This document shows positions 1 to 12,522 of a stretch of DNA of 64,000 bases, piece after piece (positions within the stretch are counted from its first letter, which is position 1; each line of letters starts with the position of its first letter). A program made the position numbers and the translations under genes. The stretch covers positions 6,031,501 through 6,095,500 of the forward strand of contig JAZARR010000230.1 in the NCBI GenBank assembly GCA_037389465.1, in the 5' to 3' direction. The stretch is from Baylisascaris procyonis. Lineage: Eukaryota > Nematoda > Chromadorea > Rhabditida > Ascarididae. The notes under the pieces were generated by a model. That model saw only the letters and a list, made by a program, of their open reading frames with translations. It searched no databases and was not told where the DNA came from.

Positions 1-98
1 TTTTTTCTTTCAAAAAGAGAAGCAACGACGTGACATCAACTCTTCAATCTATAAAGCATATCGTTCCCACGAAAATAGCAATGAGAAGTGGCACTTAC

Positions 99-846
99 CG
101 ATTCATGAGCACTGCCATGTCCTTCATGTGAGTGACCGTGTTCATCGTGATCGCGTTCCCATGCTGCCTACAAAAGTCTCATCTGAAAGTGGTGATATCC
201 CCAACTCTCCGAATAAGGCCAAGACCTTTACTACTCAATTGCAAAAAAAGCTGCAATCGACAAATCACCTCTCAACAAATGGTACTCGACTGATATGTTC
301 GGTTATAAATCTTTTTACTCATTCTACCACGAATCAATCGTTCCCTCCTCTGCTCAGACTTACGAAATAAAGCCACTCTTATGCTATCCAATCTAATTTC
401 ACATAAACAGAATTCAATATATCACTAAACAATTAAAGGCAGCAAAATAAAACAGTATAAAAGCAGATTCGTTTACCTGGTCAGCCGATACACCTCACAA
501 TTCTATTAAATAATTTAAGAATGTTAAGGAACAACTCTGAGTTGCTCCACTCATTCACCTCAAACAGAATTAGGAACAAATTAGTACGTTAAGAAAAATA
601 GAGATGAACACTGAAATTATACACTTTCTATAGGACTATGATATAGTTTTGAATAACCGGCTAAAGTAATCAAAGTGTAACGGTTACAAATTGAGGAGCG
701 CTAACCGCTTCGTTTGCTTCTCGACTGTACTTGTAATGGGCAGGCTCTTGGTCACCGCCATGGCTATGAGTGTGAACTTGGGCATTTAAAAATGTGCACA
801 ATTCGATAGCCACAACTGCAACGGCCAGTACACATATCTTGCCCAT
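99..846 (-). CDS. Histidine-rich ZIP7/HKE-4-like zinc transporter, first two exons (partial)
   Basis: Seen: exon 1 (706-846) starts with ATG at 846 and encodes a hydrophobic signal peptide (MGKICVLAVAVVAIELCTFL) followed by VHTHSHGGD. It ends at donor GTTAGC in phase 0. Exon 2 (99-167) follows acceptor TTTTGTAG, encodes 23 residues including DEHGHSHEGHG, and ends at a GTAAGT donor, again phase 0. The rest lies left of position 1. Known: ZIP7 (SLC39A7; HKE4 family) proteins begin with a signal peptide and a luminal HGHSHE-type histidine tract, then eight membrane helices that release zinc from the ER or Golgi into the cytosol. Inferred: this is a nematode HKE-4 relative. The metal-transport core is not visible, so another ZIP member or an unrelated histidine-rich secreted protein remains possible. 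No open frame longer than these exons covers them, because both are short. Confidence 0.68.
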
Positions 847-2130
847 TGTTCACACTGAAAAAAACATTTATTATATATCGTGATCAAAGAAATGGAAAAA
901 AAAGCATAGTATTGCAACCTATGAGAAGTCCCTCTTACATTCAGCTAGAAAAGTTATCAAATCACCAATTGTCGGCGAAATTGGCGATTCCCACAAAACT
1001 TTCAGTAACTTTCCATGCCTTAAAGATAGTCGTGACACCGCCGAACAGTATCCTCAGGTTGCTCCATCAAAAGAAAGCTAATCAGTATCATCACTTCTAG
1101 AATTTATAGCTAACAAAACTGGTCGAATCTAGTCAAAACTGTCGAATCAGCGAAAAACTCCACCAAATCGAACGAATTTCGTCGGTAGAGAATCGACAAT
1201 CTCGGTAGCTCGACACAATATAGTACGATAGCAACTTACTAATACATACGAGTAAAGAAGTGCACAAGATAGCGTCACATGTGAATATACGACACCGGCC
1301 CTTATTTCCCTCTCTTCACATGACCTCCAGTAATCGTAATTCCTCCTGTTCTCCCCCGACTCAAATTTGTATGTTCCACCACAATCGCATCCTATCATAC
1401 AGATTATAGAGTAACGATCTAGCACGAACTGCATTATCGATGCAACGATAACCCTCTATTAACATCTAGAAATGGTCTGATGGCCAAATATATCAATGAT
1501 TTAACGATGGATAGGCAAAAATTATAAAATTTAAAAATTGCTTTGAACGAATTAGCACGGAATCCTTTTTTACACTCATTTTGCCTAATTAGTCATTTCT
1601 ATTACTAATTAAGGAAAATGAAATATATAAATTACCAATCATCTCTAGAAATATTTTAGAAGAAATAAAACATATTAAGTAATGTTGTCACACTATAAGT
1701 GACCCAAACTTTTGAAAAATATTCTCCATAGCAGATTTAGTTCTTCTGTGAGGACACCTTCGCAGCAAGGCATATTCAATCGGCGTAGAATTGTCTGACT
1801 ATTGATGGATGAAAGTAAAACATGGCGATGTATGTTATACTATTATACCTAGCAAATTTTGTAACTGTAGTTTAGTAGTTTCCGAGTTGAAACTACATTA
1901 TAAATAAACATATACAGAGATATGTACGTGTAACGAAGAACATCTATAAATAATCTCCTATAGAAGACTCGTTTCTTCGACTCCACCTGTTAATATACAG
2001 CCCAGATCGGCCATAAAACTAATAGGAAACCAATAATATTTGGATGCCTATAACTCTTCTAGGAAGGGATCAATAAAAGAGAAAAATTATCTTGCAATAT
2101 ACAATTTAATTATCAAACTTTATAACTTCA
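847..2130. other. Upstream non-coding stretch, nothing recognised
   Basis: AT-rich sequence upstream of the histidine-rich gene's ATG at 846. It should hold that gene's promoter, but I see no clear TATA box, trans-splice site or repeated motif. Two short open frames (846-1,100 plus, 1,147-1,434 minus) have no coding bias I trust. Confidence 0.4.
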
Positions 2131-2133
2131 ACT

Positions 2134-2347
2134 CCACTTTTGAGATGGAATCATCGAATGAGTCGCCTTATTAGATTCCCTCAAAAATGCTGGGAAACCT
2201 CTTCATCAGTGGCTCAATCACAGGTGTAAGACTATCGATCCACTTTTGAGATGGAATCATCGAATGAGTCGCCTTATTAGATTCCCTCAAAAATGCTGGG
2301 AAACCTCTTCATCAGTGGCTCAATCACAGGTGTAAGACTATCGATCC
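2134..2347. repeat. Perfect 106-base tandem duplication
   Basis: Two head-to-tail copies (2,134-2,239 and 2,240-2,345) starting CCACTTTTGAGATGG and ending GACTATCGAT. I see no mismatch between them, so the duplication is very recent or is an assembly artefact. Confidence 0.9.
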
Positions 2348-2625
2348 ACCCCCGCCTCATATTACACACTTCTTACTTGATAGACTACATTTGAAAAATT
2401 ACCCACGCACAGTCACACATGTACCGCGTCGCCACAGCACACCTGCACCGGGCACATAGGTTGGCGGTATATGACCGCGAACCGACGAACCGGGCGCCTG
2501 CCCGAGATCCAGCCGCCTACGAGCGATAATTGAGCGAAGGAACGACACACGTAAAATACCATGTTGGGTTTGTGAATGAGAACGTGGATCGCTTTTGTGT
2601 TTTCGTTTCAAGAAACGCGATCGCG

Positions 2626-2626
<1 letters not shown>

Positions 2627-2688
<62 letters not shown>
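2627..2688. repeat. (TA)n-(GA)n compound microsatellite
   Basis: About 19 TA units (2,627-2,664) run directly into about 12 GA units (to 2,688). The open frames across it on both strands (YIYIYI and ERERER tracts) are artefacts. The preceding 200 bases (2,400-2,625) are more GC-rich and probably belong to a dispersed repeat whose end is the microsatellite. Confidence 0.9.
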
Positions 2689-3784
2689 AGTTTACTCTCG
2701 GAACTTTATAATTAGAAACAATTGTCCCCACCTATGGACGAAAGTAAATAGGGAAAAGATTCTATTCCTAAGACCTCCTCCTTAATAAATTATGGACTTG
2801 CCCCTTAAATTATGGATGCGTTACGTATAGTTGATAGACACGTTATGCAAATGAGGGTGGATGCCTCTGATAAAAAGATAATGTTAGTCAAAGGGTGATC
2901 AAGGAGGCGAGGATGGAATAGTGGGTAGAATCAGCAAAGACTATTTATACCTGGTTACTGCGGATTATCGCTTCAGTGAGATTCGCGTTGTTTACCAGCA
3001 ACCGACCATGTATCTGTTACTGGTAGACAACGCGAATAGTATGTGACGCTCTCTTAGCTTAGCAGATATGAACATTGTTTTTGTGGGAACATTGGAAACA
3101 TTTTAGTCTTATGAAAATGCCGAATTACATTTCGAAGGGTTCATGCAATCTGAACTACAAAGTGGTACAAAGAGTTTGCAAAACTCGACAATTAGAATGG
3201 CCAAGCTACATACAATTCACCTCAAGGAGACGATATAGGTGCGTAACACAATTTGCAGCACTTATTTTAGATGGATAGGTGAGTAAATTTGCATAAGTCA
3301 GCAATTACTCCAATGAATTCCTCTGAGTACCGAAAATTAAAAAGTCGATGGTATGAGAGACAACAGTGGTACCGAATTCCAGGTCACAGAGAATATCAGC
3401 ATAAATTCGACGACTGCCAGAGGAAATTGTTTTATTCCTAAATGAAAGAAGCACTGCTACAAACATCATCGCGTTCCTTGATTACACTGCGCTTATTGCT
3501 TTTGAAAAATCAGAGATAGTCTATCTGTAAGTCTATAAGAAAATTACCAAAGTCAAAGTAATATTACAAGTGACGATTCAGCCAACAGATTCAATTTGGG
3601 CGACATGTCCACACTGTTGCTTGCACTGAGGTAGGTTATGCAACCTAGAAAACTTACATTGATAGCTCAACTACAGTCTAATCTTGACAATCCTGTTTGC
3701 AGGAAGAAGGGACATGATGGTGTTTTGTCAGCAACGCCCGTTTTTTGCACCGTTTCCACAGCAAGATCCTCCGTTTTAATAAAG

Positions 3785-5105
3785 TCATTTCCCAAGGGAT
3801 CTTTGAGATAAAAGTGAACTTTTAGCTTTTTCCTTGTCTTTATCTAGTGGACAATTACCTTCACTTTACCTAATTATCCAGTCTTTACAATTTTATAAAC
3901 TTAGCTTCAGCAGCCGCTGCATGCTTTCCAGCAAGTTTCTGGCAAAGTGCTCCTGAATGCGACTTTTGTATGTATACGCCCTATGAGATGCCGTACTGCG
4001 GGATGATTTTAAGACTGCGACAAATATGTGAAATTTGAAGAATGACATGAGTGTTCCTGAAAACTGTTAAAACGAGATGACGGCAATGATTCTCGAAAAT
4101 GCATATAGGAAACACTTCGCATGGCGTAACACCCACGCCAAGGCACCTAACGATCTGTCCTTATCCACTCGACCGCACCTTGTTCTCTTCGTTCATATCG
4201 GCCACTTCATTCACTCCAATGAAAATAACGATCGATGATGCTTTCGCCTTCAAATGAATCGTCCGGCTGCACTATAGATGACAATATCATTTTTAATTGA
4301 GGACTATATTGCCTAGAAACTTGTTCACCATTGCTTCAACAGAAGTGCTGATCATCTCTATGATTTCGTGCAATATCGCCAAGATAATTGCTTCAACTAA
4401 AGCACCGATCGCATTCTGCAGGATATCTCCGACTGATGATTCTGGAAGGAATCCAGAGGTTTGCGATATAAGAGAGTACAGATGATTCCACCAGCGGCCT
4501 TTGTTTATTCTGCTCTAATGAGTTAATCGGCTAGAGAACAGAAAATGGATGGCGACATCATATGCAACCCATGATTTGCAAAAAAATGCATCCAACACAG
4601 CTTCACGTATTCTTTTAAAGAAGGAAGAAAACTGCCACTTGGAAGAGCGTAGAAAAGAGAACGAGATCGCGCGGGCTTTTTTCGTTCTGATATATGGCCT
4701 CAATCCCGGTCGTAATCCGCAGTGGATTTAACATTGATTAGAAGAACATTACGACAATACACGTGTTAACGGGAAGGCGGAACTTGTGCGCATAAAGCAG
4801 TGAATTGCAGTGTCCACATTGTCGGACGCGGAAGGGGCCGAATCAACACTGCGATGATCGGTAAAGCGTGCCACCTCTGTACTCTTAGGAGCACTTGTGC
4901 GCAGTTCGTTAAGACCACCCACCCTCTTCTTTCCTCATCCCCTACAAAGGAAACCGGCTCGACCAAATATGCTGAAACCTTTCAAGAAACCAGATAAGGT
5001 GGAAAATATGTCGTGGCCATTCGCCTCAATTCGCCCCTTCTGTGCAGCGGCTACGTGTGCGACAACGTAATCCGTCACTTCAAAAAATGTGGCATCAGAC
5101 TTCGT
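3785..5105 (-). CDS. Seven-exon gene of unknown function (5' end unresolved)
   Basis: Not recognised. Reading the minus strand, coding-like exons chain without phase conflict: about 5,105-4,979 (contains EVTDYVVAHVAAAQKGRIEA; phase 1 out), 4,933-4,771 (SVDSAPSASDNVDTAIH; phase 2), 4,686-4,569 (FFKRIREAVLDAFFCKSW; phase 0), 4,514-4,321 (SVGDILQNAIGALVEAI, a long amphipathic or hydrophobic helix; phase 2), 4,266-4,169 (SSIVIFIGVNEVADMNEEN; phase 1), 4,014-3,901 (YKSRIQEHFARNLLESMQ; phase 1) and 3,843-3,785 (NKDKEKAKSSLLSQ, then TGA). Introns are 45-154 bases. Acceptors are mostly good (TATCAG, GTGCAG, TCGCAG); the 4,933 acceptor (GATGAG) and the 4,169 donor (GTGGAT) are weak. The first exon lacks an ATG and begins after an in-frame TGA near 5,107, so upstream exons or a truncation are likely. 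The 62-residue plus-strand frame at 4,297-4,485 and its neighbours are shadows. Confidence 0.5.
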
Positions 5106-5289
5106 TCAGCTAACACGCTCAGGCAGCACTAAACGGAGAGTTGAAAGATCGAAGGCGAGTGAAAAAATCGTGCGTAGGCGGGATCCAAACCTACCTTTTT
5201 CCGCTCTCTGTCAGGTACTTCAACAGCTACCTTCAACCGCCTCTACTTATCGCCAACTCTCATCAATTCAGTGTCCACATCTTGCAAAT

Positions 5290-5298
<9 letters not shown>

Positions 5299-5353
<55 letters not shown>
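5299..5353. repeat. (TA)n microsatellite
   Basis: About 27 uninterrupted TA units. The sequence after it (5,360-5,830) is non-coding with no feature I can name. Confidence 0.93.
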
Positions 5354-5355
<2 letters not shown>

Positions 5356-5924
5356 AAACATGTCCACACAAGCAGCACTGGTAGTGATATAAACTCGAAA
5401 ACAATAATGGAATACACATTCCTACGGAACATCATGTGAACGAAGTATACGAAATTATTGAGGAGAGAGGCCGAACTGCAAAAGTAAATGGAACGAATCA
5501 GAGGCGTACCCAATGAGAACGCCACGCATCTCCACGTCTACCACTATAAAAAGTGCACTCGAACACGGGCTCCATCGAACAGCATAATATCGCCGCAGTG
5601 CATGTGAGTTTCACTACACCATGGGAAAATCTTAAGGTTTAGGAGTCTGTGCCGGTATCTTTGTGGTTTAACTGGAAATGTGCCGCGAGTCGCTGGGTTT
5701 AGGTGATTGCTTTGGCGAGCAAAGATGGCGAATTATTGCTGCACTGGAACGGGAGATTTTTCAGGCTTACCTCTAATCCGATTCTCAATGTCGAATCAGC
5801 CGTTTCGATTGCAAGGGAATGTTGAATATGAAATAATAATAATAGTAATAATTAATAATAGCAATGATAATAATAATAGTAATCAGTAATAACAATAGTA
5901 ATAATTATCAATTATTATTGATAA

Positions 5925-8480
5925 TAATAATTGATAATAATAATTGATAATAATAATTGATAACAATAATTGATAATAATAATTGATAATAATAATTGAT
6001 AATAATAATTGATAATAATAATTGATAATAATAATTGATAATAATAATTGATAATAATAATTGATAATAATAATTGATAATAATAATTGATAATAATAAT
6101 TGATAATAATAATTGATAATAATAATTGATAATAATAATTGATAATAATAATTGATAATAATAATTGATAATAATAATTGATGATAATAATAATTGATAA
6201 TAATAATTGATAATAATAATTGATAATAATAATTGATAATAATAATTGATAATAATAATTGATAATAATAATTGATAATAAATAATTGATAATAATAATT
6301 GATAATAATAATTGATAATAATAATTGATAATAATAATTGATAATAATAATTGATAATAATAATTGATAATAATAATTGATAATAATAATTGATAATAAT
6401 AATTGATAATAATAATTGATAATAATAATAATAATTGATAATAATAATTGATAATAATAATTGATAATAATAATTGATAATAATAATTGATAATAATAAT
6501 TGATAATAATAATTGATAATAATAATTGATAATAATAATTGATAATAATAATTGATAATAATAATTGATAATAATAATTGATAATAATAATTGATAATAA
6601 TAATTGATAATAATAATTGATAATAATAATTGATAATAATAATTGATAATAATAATTGATAATAATAATTGATAATAATAATTGATAATAATAATTGATA
6701 ATAATAATTGATAATAATAATTGATAATAATAATTGATAATAATAATTGATAATAATAATTGATAATAATAATTGATAATAATAATTGATAATAATAATT
6801 GATAATAATAATTGATAATAATAATTGATAATAATAATTGATAATAATAATTGATAATAATAATTGATAATAATAATTGATAATAATAATTGATAATAAT
6901 AATTGATAATAATAATTGATAATAATAATTGATAATAATAATTGATAATAATAATTGATAATAATAATTGATAATAATAATTGATAATAATAATTGATAA
7001 TAATTGATAATAATAATTGATAATAATAATTGATAATAATAATTGATAATAATAATTGATAATAATAATTGATGATAATAATAATTGATAATAATAATTG
7101 ATAATAATAATTGATAATAATAATTGATAATAATAATTTATGATAATAATTGATGATAATAATTCATGATAACAATTGATAATAATAATTTTGATAATAA
7201 TAATTGATAATAATAATTGATAATAATAATTGATAATAATAATTGATAATAATAATTGATAATAATAATTGATAATAATAATTGATAATAATAATTGATA
7301 ATAATAATTGATAATAATAATTGATAATAATAATTGATAATAATAATTGATAATAATAATTGATAATAATAATTGATAATAATAATTGATAATAATAATT
7401 GATAATAATAATTGATAATAATAATTGATAATAATAATTGATAATAATAATTGATAATAATAATTGATAATAATAATTGATAATAATAATTGATAATAAT
7501 AATTGATAATAATAATTGATAATAATAATTGATAATAATAATTGATAATAATAATTGATAATAATAATTGATAATAATAATTGATAATAATAATTGATAA
7601 TAATAATTGATAATAATAATTGATAATAATAATTGATAATAATAATTGATAATAATAATTGATAATAATAATTGATAATAATAATTGATAATAATAATTG
7701 ATATAATAATAATTGATAATAATAATTGATAATAATAATTGATAATAATAATTGATAATAATAATTGATAATAATAATTGATAATAATAATTGATAATAA
7801 TAATTGATAATAATAATTGATAATAATAATAGTAATTGATAATAATAATTGATAATAATAATTGATAATAATAATTGATAATAATAATTGATAATAATAA
7901 TTGATAATAATAATTGATAATAATAATTGATAATAATAATTGATAATAATAATTGATAATAATAATTGATAATAATAATAATAATTGATAATAATAATTG
8001 ATAATAATAATTGATAATAATAATTGATAATAATAATTGATAATAATAATTGATAATAATAATTGATAATAATAATTGATAATAATAATTGATAATAATA
8101 ATTGATAATAATAATTGATAATAATAATTGATAATAATAATTGATAATAATAATTGATAATAATAATTGATAATAATAATTGATAATAATAATTGATAAT
8201 AATAATTGATAATAATAATTGATAATAATAATATAATAATAATTGATAATAATAATTGATAAAGATAATTGATAATAATAATTGATAATAATAATTGATA
8301 ATAATAATTGATAATAATAATTGAAATAATAATTGATAATAATAATAATAATAATAATAATTGATAATAATAATTAATTGATAATAATAATTGATAATAA
8401 TAATTGATAATAATAATTGATAATAAAAATTGATAATAATTGATATAATAATTGATAATAATAATTGATAATAAGAAAAA
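5925..8480. repeat. Long 13-base minisatellite, unit TTGATAATAATAA
   Basis: About 190-200 near-perfect copies of the 13-base unit over about 2.5 kb, with rare indels of 1-3 bases (for example near 6,180, 6,425, 7,190, 7,702, 7,975) that reset the phase. A patch near 7,138-7,195 is degenerate. The unit has no stop codon on the minus strand in any frame, and three units make 39 bases, so the array reads as an 859-codon open frame (5,915-8,494) with a 13-residue period built from I, N, Y, Q, L and S. That frame is a repeat artefact and not a protein gene. Confidence 0.97.
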
Positions 8481-9995
<1,515 letters not shown>

Positions 9996-10049
9996 CAATA
10001 TTATAGTTATAATTATAGTTGTGAACGTGAGCAGAAGGAAACTTTGAAT

Positions 10050-10262
10050 TGGAAAGCGACTAACCTTTCAATGTAGCATGACGACCACTGCGAGTCGTGA
10101 GTTATGGCATTTGGGAACCTCTTTTGATGGTGAGGAAACCGTCGCCCATCGGTCTCCTGCGCGCCCTCGTTGTCGAACGTTCTTTGCTTCCGCGGAGAGG
10201 GGGGGGGGGTCCTCGTTCTCAACAGGAAACAACGAGCAGATACAGCTCATAAATCAAAAATG
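10050..10262. other. GC-rich exon-like island with an 11-G run
   Basis: Locally GC-rich with open frames on both strands. The plus reading starts at ATG 10,078 (MTTTASRELWHLGTSF) and could be the upstream exon of the plus-strand gene at 10,345. It would leave at a GTAAAA donor near 10,261, but its phase is off by one unless the 11-G run at 10,199-10,209 is one base short. The minus reading ends at a GTTAGT donor near 10,062. I cannot choose between them. Confidence 0.3.
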
Positions 10263-10344
10263 TAAAATGCGCTCGTTTGTAAATTTCTCACCTTTCAACA
10301 AACCTGCCTGCCGTTGATTTCGTTTGAATCCTTCTTCACCTCAG

Positions 10345-11183
10345 CCACATCGACCGACGGCAAAACCCTAGACTGAGTGCCAACGTGCTGTTTTATGTTT
10401 ACGCGGAAGAGTTTGGGGTGAGTGATCCTGAATCGTATAGAATATTCCAAAGCCAACTTCTAGAACGAGTAAAAAGATGGTCACTTTGGAAGGTGCAGTC
10501 CAAATAGTCGAGATGCATGCGTGCGTGCATAAGTAGGTGAGCAATGTTCAATCCTTTTCTCTTAGTGCTCTACAGTACCCACTAATGAAACATTGCTACT
10601 AGAGCATTATTACTCAGTAGCCTATTCAAGTCACATCCGTAACTTGTGCCTCTTGTTCAGGAATACACCAAGAGAGCGCCGGAGTGGCTTCTGTGTATTT
10701 TCGCAAATGGCCCTTCGGATTGCAGGCGTATGCCTGAACTAGTGAAGGTATCATGCGTCCAAACCGGGCATAATACTTTTTATTTCAATATGCTTTTCTT
10801 GAAATTCATAGCTTTTGTGGGATAGAAGCATTTCTCTAGACTTCGATGTGCGCGTTGCAATCACGATCGAAATGTTTTGTCTGCTCAAATTCTATAGCAT
10901 TAAAGGTTTCGTTACGTCAAAAGGGACGTTAACTGGCAACAAGTCGAAGATTTTTTGCATAACATTTACGTTGCTATTTTCTATCGGCCCCAGTGCAATA
11001 GTGAGCGCGCAGCAGCATCAATGAACTACAGGTGTTATTTTATGGCTCAAAATCCACAAAATGACCAAAAATCGGTATGATCGTGTAAAAGAGGATAAAT
11101 TTTTTTTAGAACGATTTCAGAACATCTCGGCAAAGCGGCTTTTGCACGTCATCCACGACTATGCATTCAACGCCAGGAAATGA
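10345..11183 (+). CDS. Plus-strand gene of unknown function, three 3' exons
   Basis: Not recognised. Exon 10,345-10,417 follows acceptor CACCTCAG, encodes RLSANVLFYVYAEEFG and ends at GTGAGT in phase 0. Exon 10,661-10,747 follows TTGTTCAG, encodes EYTKRAPEWLLCIFANG then PSDCRRMPELVK, and ends at GTATCA in phase 0. The last exon, 11,121-11,183, follows GATTTCAG and encodes KRLLHVIHDYAFNARK, then TGA. Phases agree at both junctions, and the three pieces read as one compact soluble domain with two cysteines. The first exon enters in phase 2, so at least one upstream exon is missing; the GC-rich island at 10,050-10,262 is the obvious candidate. The gene converges on the seven-exon minus-strand gene ending at 11,863. 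Confidence 0.6.
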
Positions 11184-11362
11184 GCGAAATCATCGATGGA
11201 ATTTGAATAGGAGTTATATGAAAAATACATGTGCAATTTGGGGGCAATACAAACTCTTCCTCGAAGCATATGGGTGCTCTATTTGGTATGACCTTGAGGC
11301 TGCCCTTGACTGCCATCCATAGCACTACAAAGGCATCAAAAAGGGGAAAAGGACCTCACAAA

Positions 11363-11545
11363 GGTAATATTTGCAGAATTTTTTCCACCACCAATCCGAA
11401 TCCGTTCGACCAGGTCTTGGCGAACCTAGAACTTAAATTGTTCATGAGCGGCAATGAGCAATACGGGCAATGGATAGCGGCAATGCGTGCGTGGCTAATA
11501 AACATATTTCAAACAAGTGCGAAACCTGCACCACAGGCAACCTGA
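11363..11545 (+). CDS. Coding-like terminal exon, unknown
   Basis: After acceptor TATTTGCAG the plus strand reads NPNPFDQVLANLELKLFM and NEQYGQWIAAMRAWLIN before a TGA at 11,543. Composition looks protein-like, but the only continuous frame upstream is not convincing. An alternative frame just before it (about 11,216-11,320, containing CAIWGQYKLFLEAYG) may be another exon. Neither joins cleanly to the TGA-ended gene before it. Could be a separate small gene or a decayed exon. Confidence 0.3.
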   Translation, partial: GNICRIFSTTNPNPFDQVLANLELKLFMSGNEQYGQWIAAMRAWLINIFQTSAKPAPQAT

Positions 11546-11862
11546 CGATCAGATGCAACCACTATTGCAACGGTGACGAAGACAGACACTGCTGGCACCG
11601 GCGCACTTCATGAAGCGAGAATCGTGACCTCGCGAAGGGCTCATTGGTAAGGTCCCTGGCGGGTCGAAAGAGCGCAGGATGGCGGCTCAGGGAGATGCAT
11701 CACAGCTGATGCCTGCAAAAGTATGATCCTTCGTCAAGGAGCAGAACTAGGAAGTGTGAGGAATGTCGCAAAACTGCATCGTAAATGCCAGTCATGAAGA
11801 ATCGTTAATGCTGAGAAAAAATGAATTAAAAACGAAATAAGGTTTGCTTGCTTACTTCTCGT

Positions 11863-12469
11863 CTAAGGAAGCCGCAGTTGATGATCGTCTGCGATTTCCG
11901 CCATCAGCCCGGGCTCGAGCGTTTTGAACCGCTTCAAATAAGCGGCGCAAATATCTGCCCTGCGGGCTTCTTCGGTGTCCAGGGGTCGCTTTCTTCGAAC
12001 AATCGGCGACCCACGTTCCTCTTCCACCGCTGCATCTGCAAGTTGCATAAATGACCGTTGTTTCATTTTCTAATGCAACAGCAAAAAAATTCCTGACATA
12101 TCAGCAGGTATATTAAAGTCTGACGGAACAATATGATCCGCTAGCTGAAAAGAAGGAGAGGAAAATCGACGGGGATGACAGTTATCGTTCAGCATTCAGC
12201 TGACACACCAAATAAAGCATGCAAAAAGCTTGGAAGTAAAGAAAGAATATACTATATGCGGAAACCTTCGAAGCGAGGGCACCTTTATGCCATATAAGCA
12301 ACTTCCTTCAATCGCTCATTTATAGCAGCTCAATGCAAATATCGCATTTGAACGCAAATCAGTTGCAAGAGTCAGAACATTTTCTTTGCTTGAAAAGTAT
12401 CAGAAACAAAAGCGCCAGCTTGAAATCAAAACAAGCGATAAGTCGAGGCCTCGATTACGCATGATTATG

Positions 12470-12522
<53 letters not shown>

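Noticed and set aside
3666..3830. Alternative minus frame spelling FIKTEDLAVETVQKTGV and a plus frame ending FAPFPQQDPPF just before AATAAA
   Set aside because: Both look coding but conflict with the phase-consistent terminal exon ending at 3,785. The plus reading has no upstream partner. Kept as an unresolved alternative.
11863..12069. Using acceptor GCATTAG at 12,070 to join the exon ending 13,136 directly to the last exon
   Set aside because: Phase would fit, but a well-bordered exon at 12,635-12,761 lies between and links to the better TTGCAG acceptor at 12,036 in phase.
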